64,000 nucleotides of DNA from Vreelandella andesensis. Lineage in GTDB: Bacteria > Pseudomonadota > Gammaproteobacteria > Pseudomonadales > Halomonadaceae. Below the pieces are notes generated by a model. It searched no databases, was not told where the DNA came from, and was given only the letters and a program-made list of their open reading frames with translations. The stretch spans positions 62,001 through 126,000 of the forward strand of contig NZ_RZHG01000003.1 in assembly GCF_003989795.1 (NCBI RefSeq), in the 5' to 3' direction. Numbering within the stretch: position 1 is the stretch's first letter; each line of letters begins with the position of its first letter. Positions 1-10,938 of the stretch are shown here, piece by piece. The position numbers and the translations under genes were made by a program.

Positions 1-381
1 AACTGCAAAGCTTCTTACGCTTACGCCTTTACGGTGAACGCGCTCAGCATCATTACTCAGCAGCGGATGCCATCCAGCTAGCTTGCGTCCCTCGGCAACA
101 CGCCGATAGCCACAGGTCTGTGGCAGCCAAGTAAACTCTTTAACGAGTTCAGGCGTTAGCTGAGTACAGTCGGGTACGCTATCGAAGCGATTTTCATAGT
201 CACTGCACCGGCAACTGTGAATATCCAGCAACCGGCAAGCAACGTTAAGAACCGCCAATTCTTGCGTGTCATCGTCGTGGAGCTTCAACAAGCAACATTG
301 GCCGCAGCCGTCGCATAACGCCTCCCACTCTTGAGGTGTTAGCTCTTCCAGTGAATATCTTTCCCAAAAGCGCTCACGCAT
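1..381 (-). CDS. ycgN: YcgN family cysteine-cluster protein (UPF0260), 3' end beyond the window
   Basis: Translated from an ATG at 381 on the minus strand; the reading frame is open to the window edge, so the C-terminus is missing. It begins MRERFWERYSLEELTPQEWEAL (written here only as a landmark in part: MRERFWERYS) and then has the cysteine cluster CDGCGQCC, followed by CRLLD, SCRCSDYENRF, PDCTQLTP and WLPQTCGYRR, the pattern of the YcgN/UPF0260 family. The clustered cysteines suggest metal or Fe-S binding, but the biochemical role of the family is not established. Its start overlaps the end of the upstream acpH-like gene by 8 bp, so the two are probably co-transcribed and translationally coupled. 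Confidence 0.85.
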   Translation of the reverse strand, partial: MRERFWERYSLEELTPQEWEALCDGCGQCCLLKLHDDDTQELAVLNVACRLLDIHSCRCSDYENRFDSVPDCTQLTPELVKEFTWLPQTCGYRRVAEGRKLAGWHPLLSNDAERVHRKGVSVRSFAV

Positions 382-1003
382 AGCGGTCACCATTACTGCT
401 TCCCTTTACTTTCAACATGTCGGAACAATTTCCCTCAGTGCCACCGCTGCTGGTTAGTGTGTCACGACACTCTTGCCATAGCACTGTGAAGTCGGCTGAT
501 AAGCAAGGGTAGTCTTCGTAAAGCCAAGGCACTAACTCAGCTAAGCGGTTAGGCCCCGATAGCCGCTGACCAACACCCGCTACTGCACGACAGGTAAAGT
601 CAAAATCAGCGTAACGGTGCAACCAATCATGCTTAACCATCAACGGCATCATAGTAGATAGCCGCTGCGGCGCAGGCCAAGCCTGTAACAACTGATAGCA
701 ACGCTCGATTAGCTGATGTTGCTGCTCACCCGCCTGCTGGCGAGCAAGGAAATGATCCCACACAATGTCTAACGCGATACCAACATAGCGCCGTTGAGCT
801 GCTGGCGCACGCCGCTTTGCCTCTAAAACGTTAGGGTGTCGATCAATCCAAGCATCTACCCGGCGATGATGACGGATGCCACCAGCAACGTCTGGCGGCC
901 AAGCCGTCAAGTCCTGCCCCTTCACACCGTCAGCAATCAGATTTCCGTAAAGAAACTCATCACTACCAGGATGGGAAAGCCAAGCATGGGCAAGAAAGTT
1001 CAT
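374..1003 (-). CDS. acpH: Acyl carrier protein phosphodiesterase (AcpH/YajB family)
   Basis: The protein has 209 residues and opens with MNFLAHAWLSHP, then the family motif GNLIADGVKG and RHHRRVDAWIDRHP, typical of AcpH (DUF479). AcpH removes the 4'-phosphopantetheine group from holo-ACP in the cytoplasm. It is slightly longer than E. coli AcpH (about 193 residues) because of a polar tail after the conserved part. The start at 1003 is embedded in a 14-bp tandem array in which every unit carries ATGAAC; only this copy opens the long frame, since the in-frame ATG three units upstream soon meets TGA. It lies between ycgL and ycgN in a minus-strand run. Confidence 0.85.
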   Translation of the reverse strand: MNFLAHAWLSHPGSDEFLYGNLIADGVKGQDLTAWPPDVAGGIRHHRRVDAWIDRHPNVLEAKRRAPAAQRRYVGIALDIVWDHFLARQQAGEQQHQLIERCYQLLQAWPAPQRLSTMMPLMVKHDWLHRYADFDFTCRAVAGVGQRLSGPNRLAELVPWLYEDYPCLSADFTVLWQECRDTLTSSGGTEGNCSDMLKVKGSSNGDRYA

Positions 1004-1059
1004 AGCAAAGAGTTCATAGCAAAGGGTTCATAGCAAAGAGTTCATGACAAAACGTTCAT
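998..1059 (-). repeat. 14-bp tandem array carrying repeated start codons
   Basis: On the minus strand the unit TGAACTCTTTGCTA occurs about four times (998-1011, 1012-1025, 1026-1039, and a diverged copy 1040-1053) plus a partial copy. It begins in the ycgL stop codon and ends at the acpH start codon. Because 14 is not a multiple of three, each copied ATG lies in a different frame from its neighbour. Confidence 0.9.
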
Positions 1060-1349
1060 TCGCGGTTAGCCGCCAGTGCGCGATGAACGTCTAGTAAATA
1101 GGGCTCTTTAGCAGGCGGCATCTGCAGGTAAAAGCCTTGCTCTTGAATGGATGCCATCACATCGGCAACGTTAACCCGAGCTAACGTCTTTTCGGCCGTC
1201 AGTATCATAGTAAGTACTGGCACTGGCTTACCGAACGTTTCCATCAATGCTTCTGGCACTGACGACATTCCTTTGCGCTTGTCAACGTAGAGATACATTT
1301 CGTCTTTACGTGAGCTTTTAAAAATCTCACAAAGCAGTTTCTCACTCAT
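1056..1349 (-). CDS. ycgL: YcgL family protein (UPF0745)
   Basis: A 97-residue cytoplasmic protein starting [20 protein letters not shown], with the family signatures MYLYVDK, FGKPVPVLTMIL and QGFYLQMPP. The function of YcgL is unknown. I chose the ATG at 1349 rather than one 57 bp upstream: it matches the usual family N-terminus and forms a TAATG overlap with the stop of rnd, a classic coupled start. The rnd-ycgL-ycgN neighbourhood is common in gammaproteobacteria, so this is a conserved context rather than a new one. Confidence 0.9.
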   Translation of the reverse strand: MSEKLLCEIFKSSRKDEMYLYVDKRKGMSSVPEALMETFGKPVPVLTMILTAEKTLARVNVADVMASIQEQGFYLQMPPAKEPYLLDVHRALAANRE

Positions 1350-2560
1350 TACGATGACTCCTCCAGCGCCTGATGAATTTCTTGAGTTAAATACGCATGG
1401 CGCCAACCACCAGGAGTGGTTAATGGCTGATTAGCGAGCTGCTGCATCACAAGCGCCTCAATATCCCGACGCCGCAGCAACATCTCAGGCGCGACTTGCA
1501 GCTCAGCCGCTTTCTCTGTCACTACTTTTTTAAGTGCTTTAAAGCGCCGTTTAAATGAAGGGTGCATCGGGTCTGGCCAGCGCGCTGGCAAATCATCGTT
1601 AGAACAATGCTGAGCCTGCTTAACCAATGCCAATAGCGTATCGCCCTCTTTCTTAACCAGCGGCGGCTTAACACCCTCAATCTCTGCTAGCTCATAACGA
1701 TTTTTAGGCATTTTTTCTGCCACAGCAAACAGCAGCTTATCGCTAACTAACCAATTACGCGGCAAATCCCGGCGGCGGGTTTCCCCTTCACGCCAAATGG
1801 TCATTAAGCGATAAGCTTCAAGCTGATGAGGCTCAAGGCGCCACAGCTGCCGCTGGCGGGTATACCATTGACCATCGCTTTCGACACTGCGGCCCGCCTG
1901 CTCGATAAGGCTAGCGCACTCATCGTCAAGCCATACGCGCCGTCCCAGCTGCTCAAGCTTTTCAGCTTGAAATCCCCAAACCTTCAGTAAATAGATAACG
2001 TCTAACGCCGCATATTCACACTGGGAAGGCGTTAAGGGACGCTCTAACCAGTTTGAACGCGTCTCCTCTTTAGGTAGCGTTTCCCCCATCCAGTGCTCTA
2101 CCAGTTTTTGATAGCCCATGCCGGGGATTTCACCTAAAAAGGCCTGCGCTACTTGCGTGTCTACAAGGGGCGCCGGCAATACACCAGCCCAATGCTGGAA
2201 AACCTCTAAATCTTCGCTGCAAGCATGCAGTAGCTTGATTGCACTGTTTTGCAACAAATCGCGAAAAGCTTCGGTGCAAGGCGTACTTAACGGATCAACT
2301 AAATACGCCATCTCACCGGTGGTGAACTGGATAAGTGCTGGCACCGGGAAAAACGTGTTTTCACGGAAAAATTCCGTGTCTAAGGCAATGACATTGGCAC
2401 CGGCGACTTGCTTGCAAGCAGCATCTAAGGCATCGGCACTATCAATCCACTGATACAACGAGGGGGCTAAAGAGGACAAAGCAAGCTTCCGGGTTGGCAC
2501 AATCGCAAAAGCGCTTGCGTTTTTATAAGAGTCAATCGCTGGCGAAAGGCTGGCGACCAT
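1349..2560 (-). CDS. rnd: Ribonuclease D
   Basis: 3'-5' exoribonuclease that trims tRNA precursors and other stable RNAs. The DEDD exonuclease motifs are visible: ALDTEFFRE near residue 60, [10 protein letters not shown] near 115, and [11 protein letters not shown] near 185, followed by HRDC-type helical regions (from [14 protein letters not shown]). The ATG at 2560 gives 403 residues, overlaps the end of recR by 29 bp and has no clear ribosome site. A TTG at 2479 preceded by GGAAG would give 376 residues, close to the E. coli length of 375, and is a serious alternative start. The stop overlaps ycgL by one base. Confidence 0.93.
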   Translation of the reverse strand: MVASLSPAIDSYKNASAFAIVPTRKLALSSLAPSLYQWIDSADALDAACKQVAGANVIALDTEFFRENTFFPVPALIQFTTGEMAYLVDPLSTPCTEAFRDLLQNSAIKLLHACSEDLEVFQHWAGVLPAPLVDTQVAQAFLGEIPGMGYQKLVEHWMGETLPKEETRSNWLERPLTPSQCEYAALDVIYLLKVWGFQAEKLEQLGRRVWLDDECASLIEQAGRSVESDGQWYTRQRQLWRLEPHQLEAYRLMTIWREGETRRRDLPRNWLVSDKLLFAVAEKMPKNRYELAEIEGVKPPLVKKEGDTLLALVKQAQHCSNDDLPARWPDPMHPSFKRRFKALKKVVTEKAAELQVAPEMLLRRRDIEALVMQQLANQPLTTPGGWRHAYLTQEIHQALEESS

Positions 2561-3137
2561 TAAAGGCGCGGCTTAGCGTACCACCGTCTACATACTCAAG
2601 CTCTCCGCCCATGGGCACACCATAGGCGAGACGAGAGAAAGAAACGCCATAGTGAGCAAGTTGGGCGGCAATAAAGTGCGCCGTCGCTTCACCCTCCACC
2701 GTGGGATTGGTGGCAAGCACCACTTCGCGAATGTTGCCTTCCGCAACGCGGCTTTCCAGCAAATCCAGACCAATCGCATCGGGGCCAATGCCATCCAACG
2801 GAGACAGATGACCGTGCAACACAAAGTAGCGCCCCTGGAAGCCACCCGCCTCTTCAATAGCCAACTGATCAGCAGGTGACTCCACAACACACAAGAGTGA
2901 ATCGTCACGGCGAGCGCTTTCACACAGCGCGCAGGTTTCCGCTTCGGTCAACGTGCGGCAGCGCTGGCAATAACCAACTTCTTCAATGGCCCGCTGAATT
3001 ACCGCGGCCAACCGCTGCCCGCCTGGGCGCTCTCGCTCTAACAAGTGCATGGCCATTCGTTGGGCCGTTTTCGGACCGACACCTGGAAGTACGCGAAACG
3101 CGTCCATCAGTTGTTCAACAAGCGGGGAAAAGCGCAT
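2532..3137 (-). CDS. recR: Recombination mediator protein RecR
   Basis: A 201-residue RecFOR pathway protein that helps load RecA at gapped DNA. It has the N-terminal helix-hairpin-helix ([17 protein letters not shown]), a zinc-binding cysteine set ([16 protein letters not shown], about residues 57-72) and a Toprim domain beginning [16 protein letters not shown]. The gene sits 3 bp after ybaB in the conserved dnaX-ybaB-recR order, which supports co-expression of replication and repair functions. Confidence 0.97.
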   Translation of the reverse strand: MRFSPLVEQLMDAFRVLPGVGPKTAQRMAMHLLERERPGGQRLAAVIQRAIEEVGYCQRCRTLTEAETCALCESARRDDSLLCVVESPADQLAIEEAGGFQGRYFVLHGHLSPLDGIGPDAIGLDLLESRVAEGNIREVVLATNPTVEGEATAHFIAAQLAHYGVSFSRLAYGVPMGGELEYVDGGTLSRAFNGRQPFASD

Positions 3138-3140
3138 GGT

Positions 3141-3467
3141 TTAGAACGGCATCTTAAAGCCGGGCGGCAAGTTTAAGCCTGCCGTTGCTTCTTCCATCTT
3201 CGCTTTGGAGTTTGCTTCCACTTTGCGAACAGCGTCATTCACGGCAGCAGCCAGAAGGTCTTCCAAAAGCTCTTTGTCTTCTTCAAGCACGCTAGGATCA
3301 ATGGTGACATTGGTAACATCGTGGCGACCATTCATGGTGATTTTCACCATACCGGCACCCGCTTCGCCATGCACTTCAGCTTTCGCAGCTTCTTCTTGAA
3401 CCTGCTGCATCTTCTCCTGCATTTCTTGGGCTTGTTTCATTATGTTGCCCATTCCACCTTTAAACAT
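3141..3467 (-). CDS. ybaB: YbaB/EbfC family nucleoid-associated protein
   Basis: A 108-residue DNA-binding protein starting [20 protein letters not shown], followed by an acidic and basic helical core and the C-terminus [12 protein letters not shown] typical of the family. It forms dimers on DNA and is placed between dnaX and recR as in many bacteria. An upstream in-frame ATG at 3512 exists, but the start at 3467 has an AGGAGA ribosome site about 7 bases upstream and matches the family N-terminus. Confidence 0.95.
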   Translation of the reverse strand: MFKGGMGNIMKQAQEMQEKMQQVQEEAAKAEVHGEAGAGMVKITMNGRHDVTNVTIDPSVLEEDKELLEDLLAAAVNDAVRKVEANSKAKMEEATAGLNLPPGFKMPF

Positions 3468-3522
3468 GCGGTTATCTCCTAAAGAAACAAAAATATAAGA
3501 ATCGCGAGTCAATCATCCAAGA

Positions 3523-5490
<1,968 letters not shown>

Positions 5491-5582
5491 TGAGCACTAC
5501 TTCCTTTGGCGGGCTAACTGTCGATGCGAAAAAAGACACCATTCTAGCGGCTGTGCTGCAGCCCGCCAACCGCTCAGCCCAA

Positions 5583-5620
5583 TAGACCGGCAACCCACTA
5601 GACCGGCAACCCACTAGACC
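5583..5620. repeat. 16-bp tandem repeat between dnaX and grxD
   Basis: TAGACCGGCAACCCAC occurs twice in full (5583-5598 and 5599-5614), followed by a partial TAGACC. It lies in the 152-bp gap between the start of dnaX and the end of grxD. Confidence 0.9.
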
Positions 5621-5642
5621 AAGCGGTGTAGCGCAGTAAACG

Positions 5643-5993
5643 TTATGCGTTGTCGCCACTTTCGGCAGTGCCTGCACGCTGAGCGGCTTCTTTAATCAGC
5701 TTCTCAAGCTCACCGCTTTGATGCATTTCAATCACGATATCGCAACCACCAACCAATTCGCCTTCCACCCAAAGCTGCGGAAAAGTTGGCCAGTTAGCAA
5801 TTTTCGGTAGCTCAGCGCGAACATCTGGATTGTCCAGCACGTTAACAAAGGCAAAACGCTCACCGCAGCCCATTAACGCCTGTACCGTTTGTGCAGAAAA
5901 ACCACACTGCGGCAACTGAGGCGTACCTTTCATGTAAATAAGAATGGGGTTTTCACTAATTTGGCGCTGAATATTTTCGGCAGTCGTGCTCAT
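5643..5993 (-). CDS. grxD: Monothiol glutaredoxin (Grx4/GrxD family)
   Basis: A 116-residue CGFS-type glutaredoxin: MKGTPQLPQCGFSAQTVQAL carries the single catalytic cysteine that binds a glutathione-ligated [2Fe-2S] cluster, and the later WPTFPQLWVEGELVGGCDI is the glutathione-binding part. The family delivers or stores Fe-S clusters in the cytoplasm. The start follows TTTTAGGAGCACATC, a good ribosome site. It reads in the same direction as dnaX, but the 152-bp gap makes a separate promoter likely. Confidence 0.96.
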   Translation of the reverse strand: MSTTAENIQRQISENPILIYMKGTPQLPQCGFSAQTVQALMGCGERFAFVNVLDNPDVRAELPKIANWPTFPQLWVEGELVGGCDIVIEMHQSGELEKLIKEAAQRAGTAESGDNA

Positions 5994-6214
5994 GATGTGC
6001 TCCTAAAACAAGTGATGTTATATCGCCAGTTTACGCAATTCGTTAACTAGCTTTAACCCTACTAGCCGAAGATTACCTTTTGTAGCTGCGCACGCTAATA
6101 CTTGAGCAAACTACTCGGCTTTACCATGTGGGACCTCATTCTACGCATGCCGAGCGCGTTGCGCATCCCCTGCTGCATCGCTAGGATAGTGTTTTTGCGC
6201 GGAGAGATACCATC

Positions 6215-7135
6215 ATGGCGACACGCCATTTCTTAACCTTGCTGGATTTAACCCCAGATGAGCTGGCGTACCTGATTCAGCGTGCGATTAAAATCAAGAC
6301 CGAGCTCAAGGCTTACGGCCCCATCTATACGCCTCTGCCCAACCGCACGCTGGCGATGATTTTTGAAAAATCATCTACACGTACCCGAGTATCGTTCGAA
6401 ACCGGCATGGCACAGTTTGGCGGTCACGCACTGTTTCTCTCTCCCCGCGACACCCAGCTAGGGCGCGGAGAACCGATTGAAGATACCGCCCGCGTGCTGT
6501 CCGAAATGGTCGATGCAGTGATGATTCGCACCTTTTCACACGCAGGTTTAGAAACTTACGCCAGCGCCAGCAGCGTGCCCGTCATTAACGCCTTAAGTGA
6601 TGACTACCACCCCTGCCAACTGCTGGCAGATGTGATGACGTGGACTGAGCTGCGTGGCAGCATCGAAGGACGCACGGCTGTTTGGGTTGGCGATGGCAAT
6701 AACATGTGTCACTCCTGGATTAACGCTGCACGCCAGTTTGGCTTTCAACTGCGCGTTTGCTGTCCGAAAGGTTATGAACCTCGTGCCGATATTATGGAAG
6801 CCTCTGGAGACTGCGTGACGTTGATTCACGACCCCATTGCGGCTGCCAAAGGAGCAGACTTAATTACTACGGATGTGTGGGCATCCATGGGACAAGAAGA
6901 AGAGCAGGCTAAGCGCGAAGCAGACTTTGCAGGCTTCCAGGTCACCGAAGCAATGCTTGATAGCGCGCAACCTGATGTGCTTTTCTTACACTGCTTACCT
7001 GCCCACCGCGGCGAAGAAATCAGCACCACCCTCTTGGATGATCCGCGCGCTGTCGTATGGCAAGAAGCGGGGAACCGACTGCATGCCCAGAAGGCGTTGA
7101 TCGAGTTTTTACTACTGGGTAAAATATCAGCTTAA
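6215..7135 (+). CDS. argF: Ornithine carbamoyltransferase (anabolic)
   Basis: Converts ornithine and carbamoyl phosphate to citrulline in arginine synthesis. The 306-residue protein has the carbamoyl-phosphate loop [10 protein letters not shown] (about residue 53), [15 protein letters not shown], and the ornithine-binding [10 protein letters not shown]. The length equals that of the short ArgF type in pseudomonads, and no catabolic arc neighbours are present, which favours the anabolic role. It stands alone between grxD on the opposite strand and a strong terminator. Confidence 0.96.
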   Translation: MATRHFLTLLDLTPDELAYLIQRAIKIKTELKAYGPIYTPLPNRTLAMIFEKSSTRTRVSFETGMAQFGGHALFLSPRDTQLGRGEPIEDTARVLSEMVDAVMIRTFSHAGLETYASASSVPVINALSDDYHPCQLLADVMTWTELRGSIEGRTAVWVGDGNNMCHSWINAARQFGFQLRVCCPKGYEPRADIMEASGDCVTLIHDPIAAAKGADLITTDVWASMGQEEEQAKREADFAGFQVTEAMLDSAQPDVLFLHCLPAHRGEEISTTLLDDPRAVVWQEAGNRLHAQKALIEFLLLGKISA

Positions 7136-7172
7136 TAGTCTGTTAGAACGAGCTTCCATCCGCAGAAGCGTC

Positions 7173-7218
7173 CAAACAAAACGCCCCGTTACCTAGTGGT
7201 AACGGGGCGTTTTGTTTG
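7173..7218. terminator. Intrinsic terminator after argF, probably bidirectional
   Basis: A perfect 21-bp inverted repeat (7173-7193 with 7198-7218) around a TAGT loop; the GC core ACGCCCCGTTACC is flanked by A-rich and T-rich arms. It can serve argF on the plus strand and tRNA-Ala on the minus strand. Confidence 0.93.
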
Positions 7219-7263
7219 AATTCTGAGTTTTTTTTAAAAATTTACAGGGCAAGCCTATAAAAA

Positions 7264-7339
7264 TGGTGGAGCCTAGCGGGATCGAACCGCTGACCTCAAC
7301 ACTGCCAGTGTTGCGCTCTCCCAGCTGAGCTAAGGCCCC
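7264..7339 (-). tRNA. tRNA-Ala(GGC)
   Basis: The 76-base minus-strand sequence runs from GGGGCCT to an encoded CCA. It has a D-arm AGCTCAGCTGGGAGAGC, the anticodon stem-loop CAACA-CTGGCAG-TGTTG with anticodon GGC, and a T-arm containing GGTTCGATCCC. It reads GCC/GCU alanine codons. All arms close with normal pairing, so it looks functional. Confidence 0.97.
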
Positions 7340-7389
7340 ACGTGCGTAACTCTTCACTTCTTCAATTACTTACCGAAGCAGGGGGCAAA

Positions 7390-7419
7390 ATATTACGCTA
7401 GTATTTTGCTTAGCGTCAA
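7390..7419 (-). promoter_or_regulatory. Sigma-70 type promoter of tRNA-Ala
   Basis: On the minus strand TTGACG (7419-7414) and TAATAT (7395-7390) are separated by 18 bp, followed by a GC-rich stretch with GCCCCC, as expected of a stable-RNA discriminator. The tRNA begins about 50 bp downstream. Confidence 0.65.
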
Positions 7420-7546
7420 GCTAATGATGAACAAACATCAACTAAATTCTCCTTTGGTGAGAGCTGTGGCACTCTATGTCGTGCAACATGTCGTGCTAAG
7501 CGGCGTTCGCCCACCACTACGATGATTTTATGCAGGAGCCAGCACC

Positions 7547-8197
7547 TTGATCAAAGTTTTAATCGCCGATGATCATCACCTGGTGAGATCCAGTATTGCT
7601 CACCTGCTAAACGAAGAGCGCGATATTAAAGTCGTGGGTGAAGTTGACGATGGCGAAAACGCAGTAGCTCAGTGCCGTCGCTTAAAACCTGATATTGTCG
7701 TAATGGATATCCGCATGCCCGGCATCGGTGGGCTTGAAGCTACTCGCCGTATTCATAGAACAATGGAAGACGTAAAAGTACTCATCTTAACCGCTCACAT
7801 GGAAGACAGTGCCTTACGGCTAATGCTAGAAGCAGGTGCGATTGGCTTTCTTAGCAAAGGGGCTGACCCAACGGAAATGACCGACGCTATCCGCCAGGTC
7901 TTTCATGGCAGGCGCTACGTCAGTAAAGAAATCGCTCAACGATTGGCGCTTTCCCATTTTACTGACGAAGACAATCCGTTTAGGCACCTGTCGCATCGAG
8001 AGCTACAAATCGCCCTTATGGTTGTCAATTGCCAGCGCGTTCAAGACATTTCAGACCGCTTGCACCTTAGTCCCAAAACAGTGAATACCTATCGCTATCG
8101 GCTATTTGACAAACTACATGTTGCCACGGATGTAGAACTTACCCATTTGGCACTGCGCCATGGTTTGGTCGAGGGCTTTGACGCCAACCTGGGATAG
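7547..8197 (+). CDS. gacA: Response regulator GacA/UvrY (NarL-LuxR family)
   Basis: A 216-residue two-component regulator. The receiver domain starts MIKVLIADDHHLVRS, with the phospho-acceptor Asp in DIVVMDIRMPG (about residue 54) and the conserved Lys in FLSKGAD. The LuxR-type helix-turn-helix is LSHRELQIALMV...ISDRLHLSPKTVNTYRYRLFDKL. The uvrC-pgsA neighbourhood is the classical gacA locus. In other gammaproteobacteria GacA, activated by GacS, drives transcription of Rsm-type small RNAs; no gacS or rsm gene lies here. The only in-frame start is TTG, preceded by CAGGAG, which may limit translation. Confidence 0.95.
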   Translation: MIKVLIADDHHLVRSSIAHLLNEERDIKVVGEVDDGENAVAQCRRLKPDIVVMDIRMPGIGGLEATRRIHRTMEDVKVLILTAHMEDSALRLMLEAGAIGFLSKGADPTEMTDAIRQVFHGRRYVSKEIAQRLALSHFTDEDNPFRHLSHRELQIALMVVNCQRVQDISDRLHLSPKTVNTYRYRLFDKLHVATDVELTHLALRHGLVEGFDANLG

Positions 8198-8243
8198 ACC
8201 TACCATCGCAGCTTCTGTTGCCTAGAAGCGCCGATACCCAGCC

Positions 8244-10058
8244 ATGACCTTTGATGCCAAGCAGTTTTTAAGCTCTGTCAGTGCCTCGCCCGGTGTTTAC
8301 AAGATGCTGGACGAGCACAGCAACACTCTTTATGTTGGCAAAGCCAAGCGCCTGAAAGCTCGACTTGCCAGCTACTTCCGTGGCCAGCTTAATACTAAAA
8401 CCCAGGCGATGGTGGCGCGAATTGCCGACATTCAGATCACCGTTACCCGCAGTGAAACCGAAGCACTCCTGCTAGAGCAGACGCTCATAAAAGAACTGCG
8501 TCCGCCGTATAACATTCTGTTGAGAGACGATAAATCCTATCCTTTCGTATTTGTGACCGACCGACACGCCTACCCTGCGCTTGAATACAAGCGTGCGCGG
8601 CAGCGCAGAGGAGATGGCCGCTACTTAGGTCCTTATCCAAGTAGCGGGGCGGTAAGAGAAAGCCTAGCGCTGATGCAGAAAATCTTTCGCATCCGTAACT
8701 GTGAAGATAGCGTCTTTGCCCACCGCTCTCGACCATGTTTGCAATACCAAATTCAGCGCTGTAGCGCGCCCTGCGTCGACTACATTTCAGAAACGGATTA
8801 CCGCCGCGATGTTGAACATGCGGTGATGTGCCTAGAGGGCAAAAGCGAGCACGTCACTCAGCTGCTTAGCGAGGAAATGGAAACAGCCAGCCGCGCATTA
8901 AATTTTGAAGAAGCAGCCAGGCTGCGCGATCAGATACAACAGCTGCGCCAGTTACAGCAACGCCAGTTTGTCGATAATGAAAACGGTGATGCCGATGTCT
9001 TTGCATTAGCCCAACGGCCAGGCGCGTTAGGCGTATCAATACTTAGTGTCCGTGATGGCCGCTTATTGGGCGCTCGCCATCACACCCCTAAAAATGACCT
9101 CGATCTGCCACCTGACATGCTGCTGACAGAGGTCGTTAGCCAGTATTATTTTGGCCAACCGCACAACGTACCAAGTGAAGTAATTACCAGCCACCCACTT
9201 GAAGATAGTGCGCTGATCGCCGAGGCGCTTTCACAGCAAGCAGGCAAACGGATTCGCGTTACCAGCCAAGTTCGCGGCCATCGCGCTCAGTGGCAGCATC
9301 TGGCCATGACGAACGCCGAACAACAACTTGCTTCGCAGCTGGCTAACAAAACACAGCTGACGCAGCGCTTTGAAGCACTGCAAAAAGCACTTTCGTTAGA
9401 CAAAATGCCCGAGCGCCTAGAGTGTTTTGACATTAGCCACAGCCATGGAGAAGCAACCGTTGCTTCCTGTGTGGTATTTGATCATCAAGGCCCTCGCAAG
9501 AGTGACTATCGCCACTTCCGTATTGAAGGCGTTGCCGCCGGCGATGATTATGCGGCTATGCAACAAGCACTAACCCGCCGTCTCAAACGTGTGAAAAGTG
9601 GTGAGGCAGTAGCACCTGACATTTTGATCGTCGATGGCGGCAAAGGTCAGCTAAACATGGCTCGCAGCGTGTTAACCGAACTGGCCGTTACCGATATCGT
9701 TTTACTCGGCGTTGCCAAAGGATCCACCCGTAAAGCGGGGCTAGAAACGCTTTTTCTGGAAACCACCGACAACCCCTTACCCCTTGACCCCGCTTCGCCT
9801 GCATTGCATCTAATTCAACATATTCGCGATGAATCTCATCGTTTTGCCATTGCAGGCCACCGCGCCCAACGTGACAAAGCGCGCCGCACCTCAACACTGC
9901 AAGACATTCCCGGCATAGGCCCAAAAAGACGGCGCGAACTCTTACGCTTCTTCGGCGGCTTGCAGGGCGTTCAGAAGGCTAGTCGCGATGAGTTGGCACG
10001 CGTTCCCGGCATCAATGCGTCGCTCGCTGAAATAATTTACCAATCTCTTAATGGATAA
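8244..10058 (+). CDS. uvrC: Excinuclease ABC subunit C
   Basis: The dual-incision nuclease of nucleotide excision repair, 604 residues. It has an N-terminal GIY-YIG domain (SPGVYKML...LYVGKAKRLKARL), an UVR motif for UvrB binding (NFEEAARLRDQIQQL, about residue 210), an RNase H-like endonuclease domain with ECFDISHSHGE and DILIVDGGKGQ, and C-terminal tandem helix-hairpin-helix motifs (LQDIPGIGPKRRRELL and ARVPGINASLAEII). It is 46 bp after gacA and is probably co-transcribed with it. Confidence 0.98.
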   Translation: MTFDAKQFLSSVSASPGVYKMLDEHSNTLYVGKAKRLKARLASYFRGQLNTKTQAMVARIADIQITVTRSETEALLLEQTLIKELRPPYNILLRDDKSYPFVFVTDRHAYPALEYKRARQRRGDGRYLGPYPSSGAVRESLALMQKIFRIRNCEDSVFAHRSRPCLQYQIQRCSAPCVDYISETDYRRDVEHAVMCLEGKSEHVTQLLSEEMETASRALNFEEAARLRDQIQQLRQLQQRQFVDNENGDADVFALAQRPGALGVSILSVRDGRLLGARHHTPKNDLDLPPDMLLTEVVSQYYFGQPHNVPSEVITSHPLEDSALIAEALSQQAGKRIRVTSQVRGHRAQWQHLAMTNAEQQLASQLANKTQLTQRFEALQKALSLDKMPERLECFDISHSHGEATVASCVVFDHQGPRKSDYRHFRIEGVAAGDDYAAMQQALTRRLKRVKSGEAVAPDILIVDGGKGQLNMARSVLTELAVTDIVLLGVAKGSTRKAGLETLFLETTDNPLPLDPASPALHLIQHIRDESHRFAIAGHRAQRDKARRTSTLQDIPGIGPKRRRELLRFFGGLQGVQKASRDELARVPGINASLAEIIYQSLNG

Positions 10059-10155
10059 ACCTACTGTTACCATGGATGCTAAGCATCAAGGGGGATAGAA
10101 TGGCCCCCACTGTACTCCGTCTCCCATGATTCTCCGGCAAGGATCGCGCCCTGCG

Positions 10156-10704
10156 ATGAACATACCCAACATACTTACTCTGGCAAGGATCGTTTTTATT
10201 CCACTGTTGGTAGTGCTTTTTTACCTACCATTCAACTGGAGTATGCCAGTCGCTGCAGGCTTATTCGCCTTGGCATCTATCACCGACTGGTTGGATGGCT
10301 ACTTAGCTCGCCGCTGGAATCAATCAACGCCATTTGGCGCGTTTCTTGATCCCGTGGCGGATAAATTGATGGTCGTCGTTGCACTGGCGCTGCTCATTGA
10401 GCGCTTTGACACACTGGTATTAACACTGCCTGCACTGGTCATCATCGGCCGCGAAATTGTCATTTCAGCATTGCGGGAATGGATGGCCGAAATGGGCAAG
10501 CGAGGCATGGTCGCAGTTTCTTGGATTGGAAAGCTTAAAACAACGCTGCAGATGGTTGCCCTGCTCATACTCCTGGCCTTCTCCCCCGGACATCAGTTTG
10601 CATTTATTGGCATCGTGGTTCTTTACGCTGCAGCTATTCTTACGCTGTGGTCAATGGCGCAGTACCTTAAAGCGGCCTGGCCTCACTTGAGCCGCTCAAT
10701 GTAA
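10156..10704 (+). CDS. pgsA: CDP-diacylglycerol-glycerol-3-phosphate 3-phosphatidyltransferase
   Basis: Makes phosphatidylglycerol phosphate, the committed step to PG and cardiolipin, in the inner membrane. The CDP-alcohol phosphotransferase motif is complete: [27 protein letters not shown]. Several hydrophobic segments flank it. I chose [12 protein letters not shown] at 10156 (182 residues), which matches the family; an in-frame ATG 30 bp upstream would add an unlikely basic extension. It completes the gacA-uvrC-pgsA neighbourhood and is followed by tRNA genes. Confidence 0.95.
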   Translation: MNIPNILTLARIVFIPLLVVLFYLPFNWSMPVAAGLFALASITDWLDGYLARRWNQSTPFGAFLDPVADKLMVVVALALLIERFDTLVLTLPALVIIGREIVISALREWMAEMGKRGMVAVSWIGKLKTTLQMVALLILLAFSPGHQFAFIGIVVLYAAAILTLWSMAQYLKAAWPHLSRSM

Positions 10705-10744
10705 TCAACTCTCTACACAACTAACCTTCAGATAAATTCATTAA

Positions 10745-10772
10745 TTGACAAGCTCGTAGCGATGCGTATAAT
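10745..10772 (+). promoter_or_regulatory. Near-perfect sigma-70 promoter of the tRNA Gly-Cys-Leu block
   Basis: TTGACA (10745-10750) and TATAAT (10767-10772), both exact consensus hexamers, are separated by 16 bp. The first tRNA starts 16 bp after the -10 element, consistent with a short leader that is processed. Confidence 0.9.
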
Positions 10773-10787
10773 TCGCCATCGAGTCGA

Positions 10788-10862
10788 GCGGGAATAGCTC
10801 AGTGGTAGAGCATCGCCTTGCCAAGGCGAGGGTCGGGAGTTCGAATCTCCTTTCCCGCTCCA
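10788..10862 (+). tRNA. tRNA-Gly(GCC)
   Basis: A 75-base tRNA from GCGGGAA to encoded CCA. The acceptor GCGGGAA pairs with TTCCCGC, the D-arm is AGCTCAGTGGTAGAGC, the anticodon stem-loop is TCGCC-TTGCCAA-GGCGA with anticodon GCC, and the T-loop is TTCGAATC. First gene of a three-tRNA block. Confidence 0.97.
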
Positions 10863-10938
10863 ACTTGGATAGCGTGGTAAAGCAAGAGAGGGTCGTGAGC
10901 TGGAACGCCAGTCCGATCGAATCTCCTTTCCCGCTCCA
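10863..10938 (+). pseudogene. Decayed copy of tRNA-Gly
   Basis: The 76 bases after tRNA-Gly end in a segment identical to the tRNA 3' part: 10917-10940 repeats 10841-10864 exactly (24 bp). Upstream, GGATAGC, GTGGTAAAGCA and GGGTCG align loosely with the D-arm and variable region of tRNA-Gly. The 5' acceptor strand and the GCC anticodon loop are lost, so it cannot fold as a tRNA. It is best read as a tandem duplicate that has decayed everywhere except the 3' end. Confidence 0.7.
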
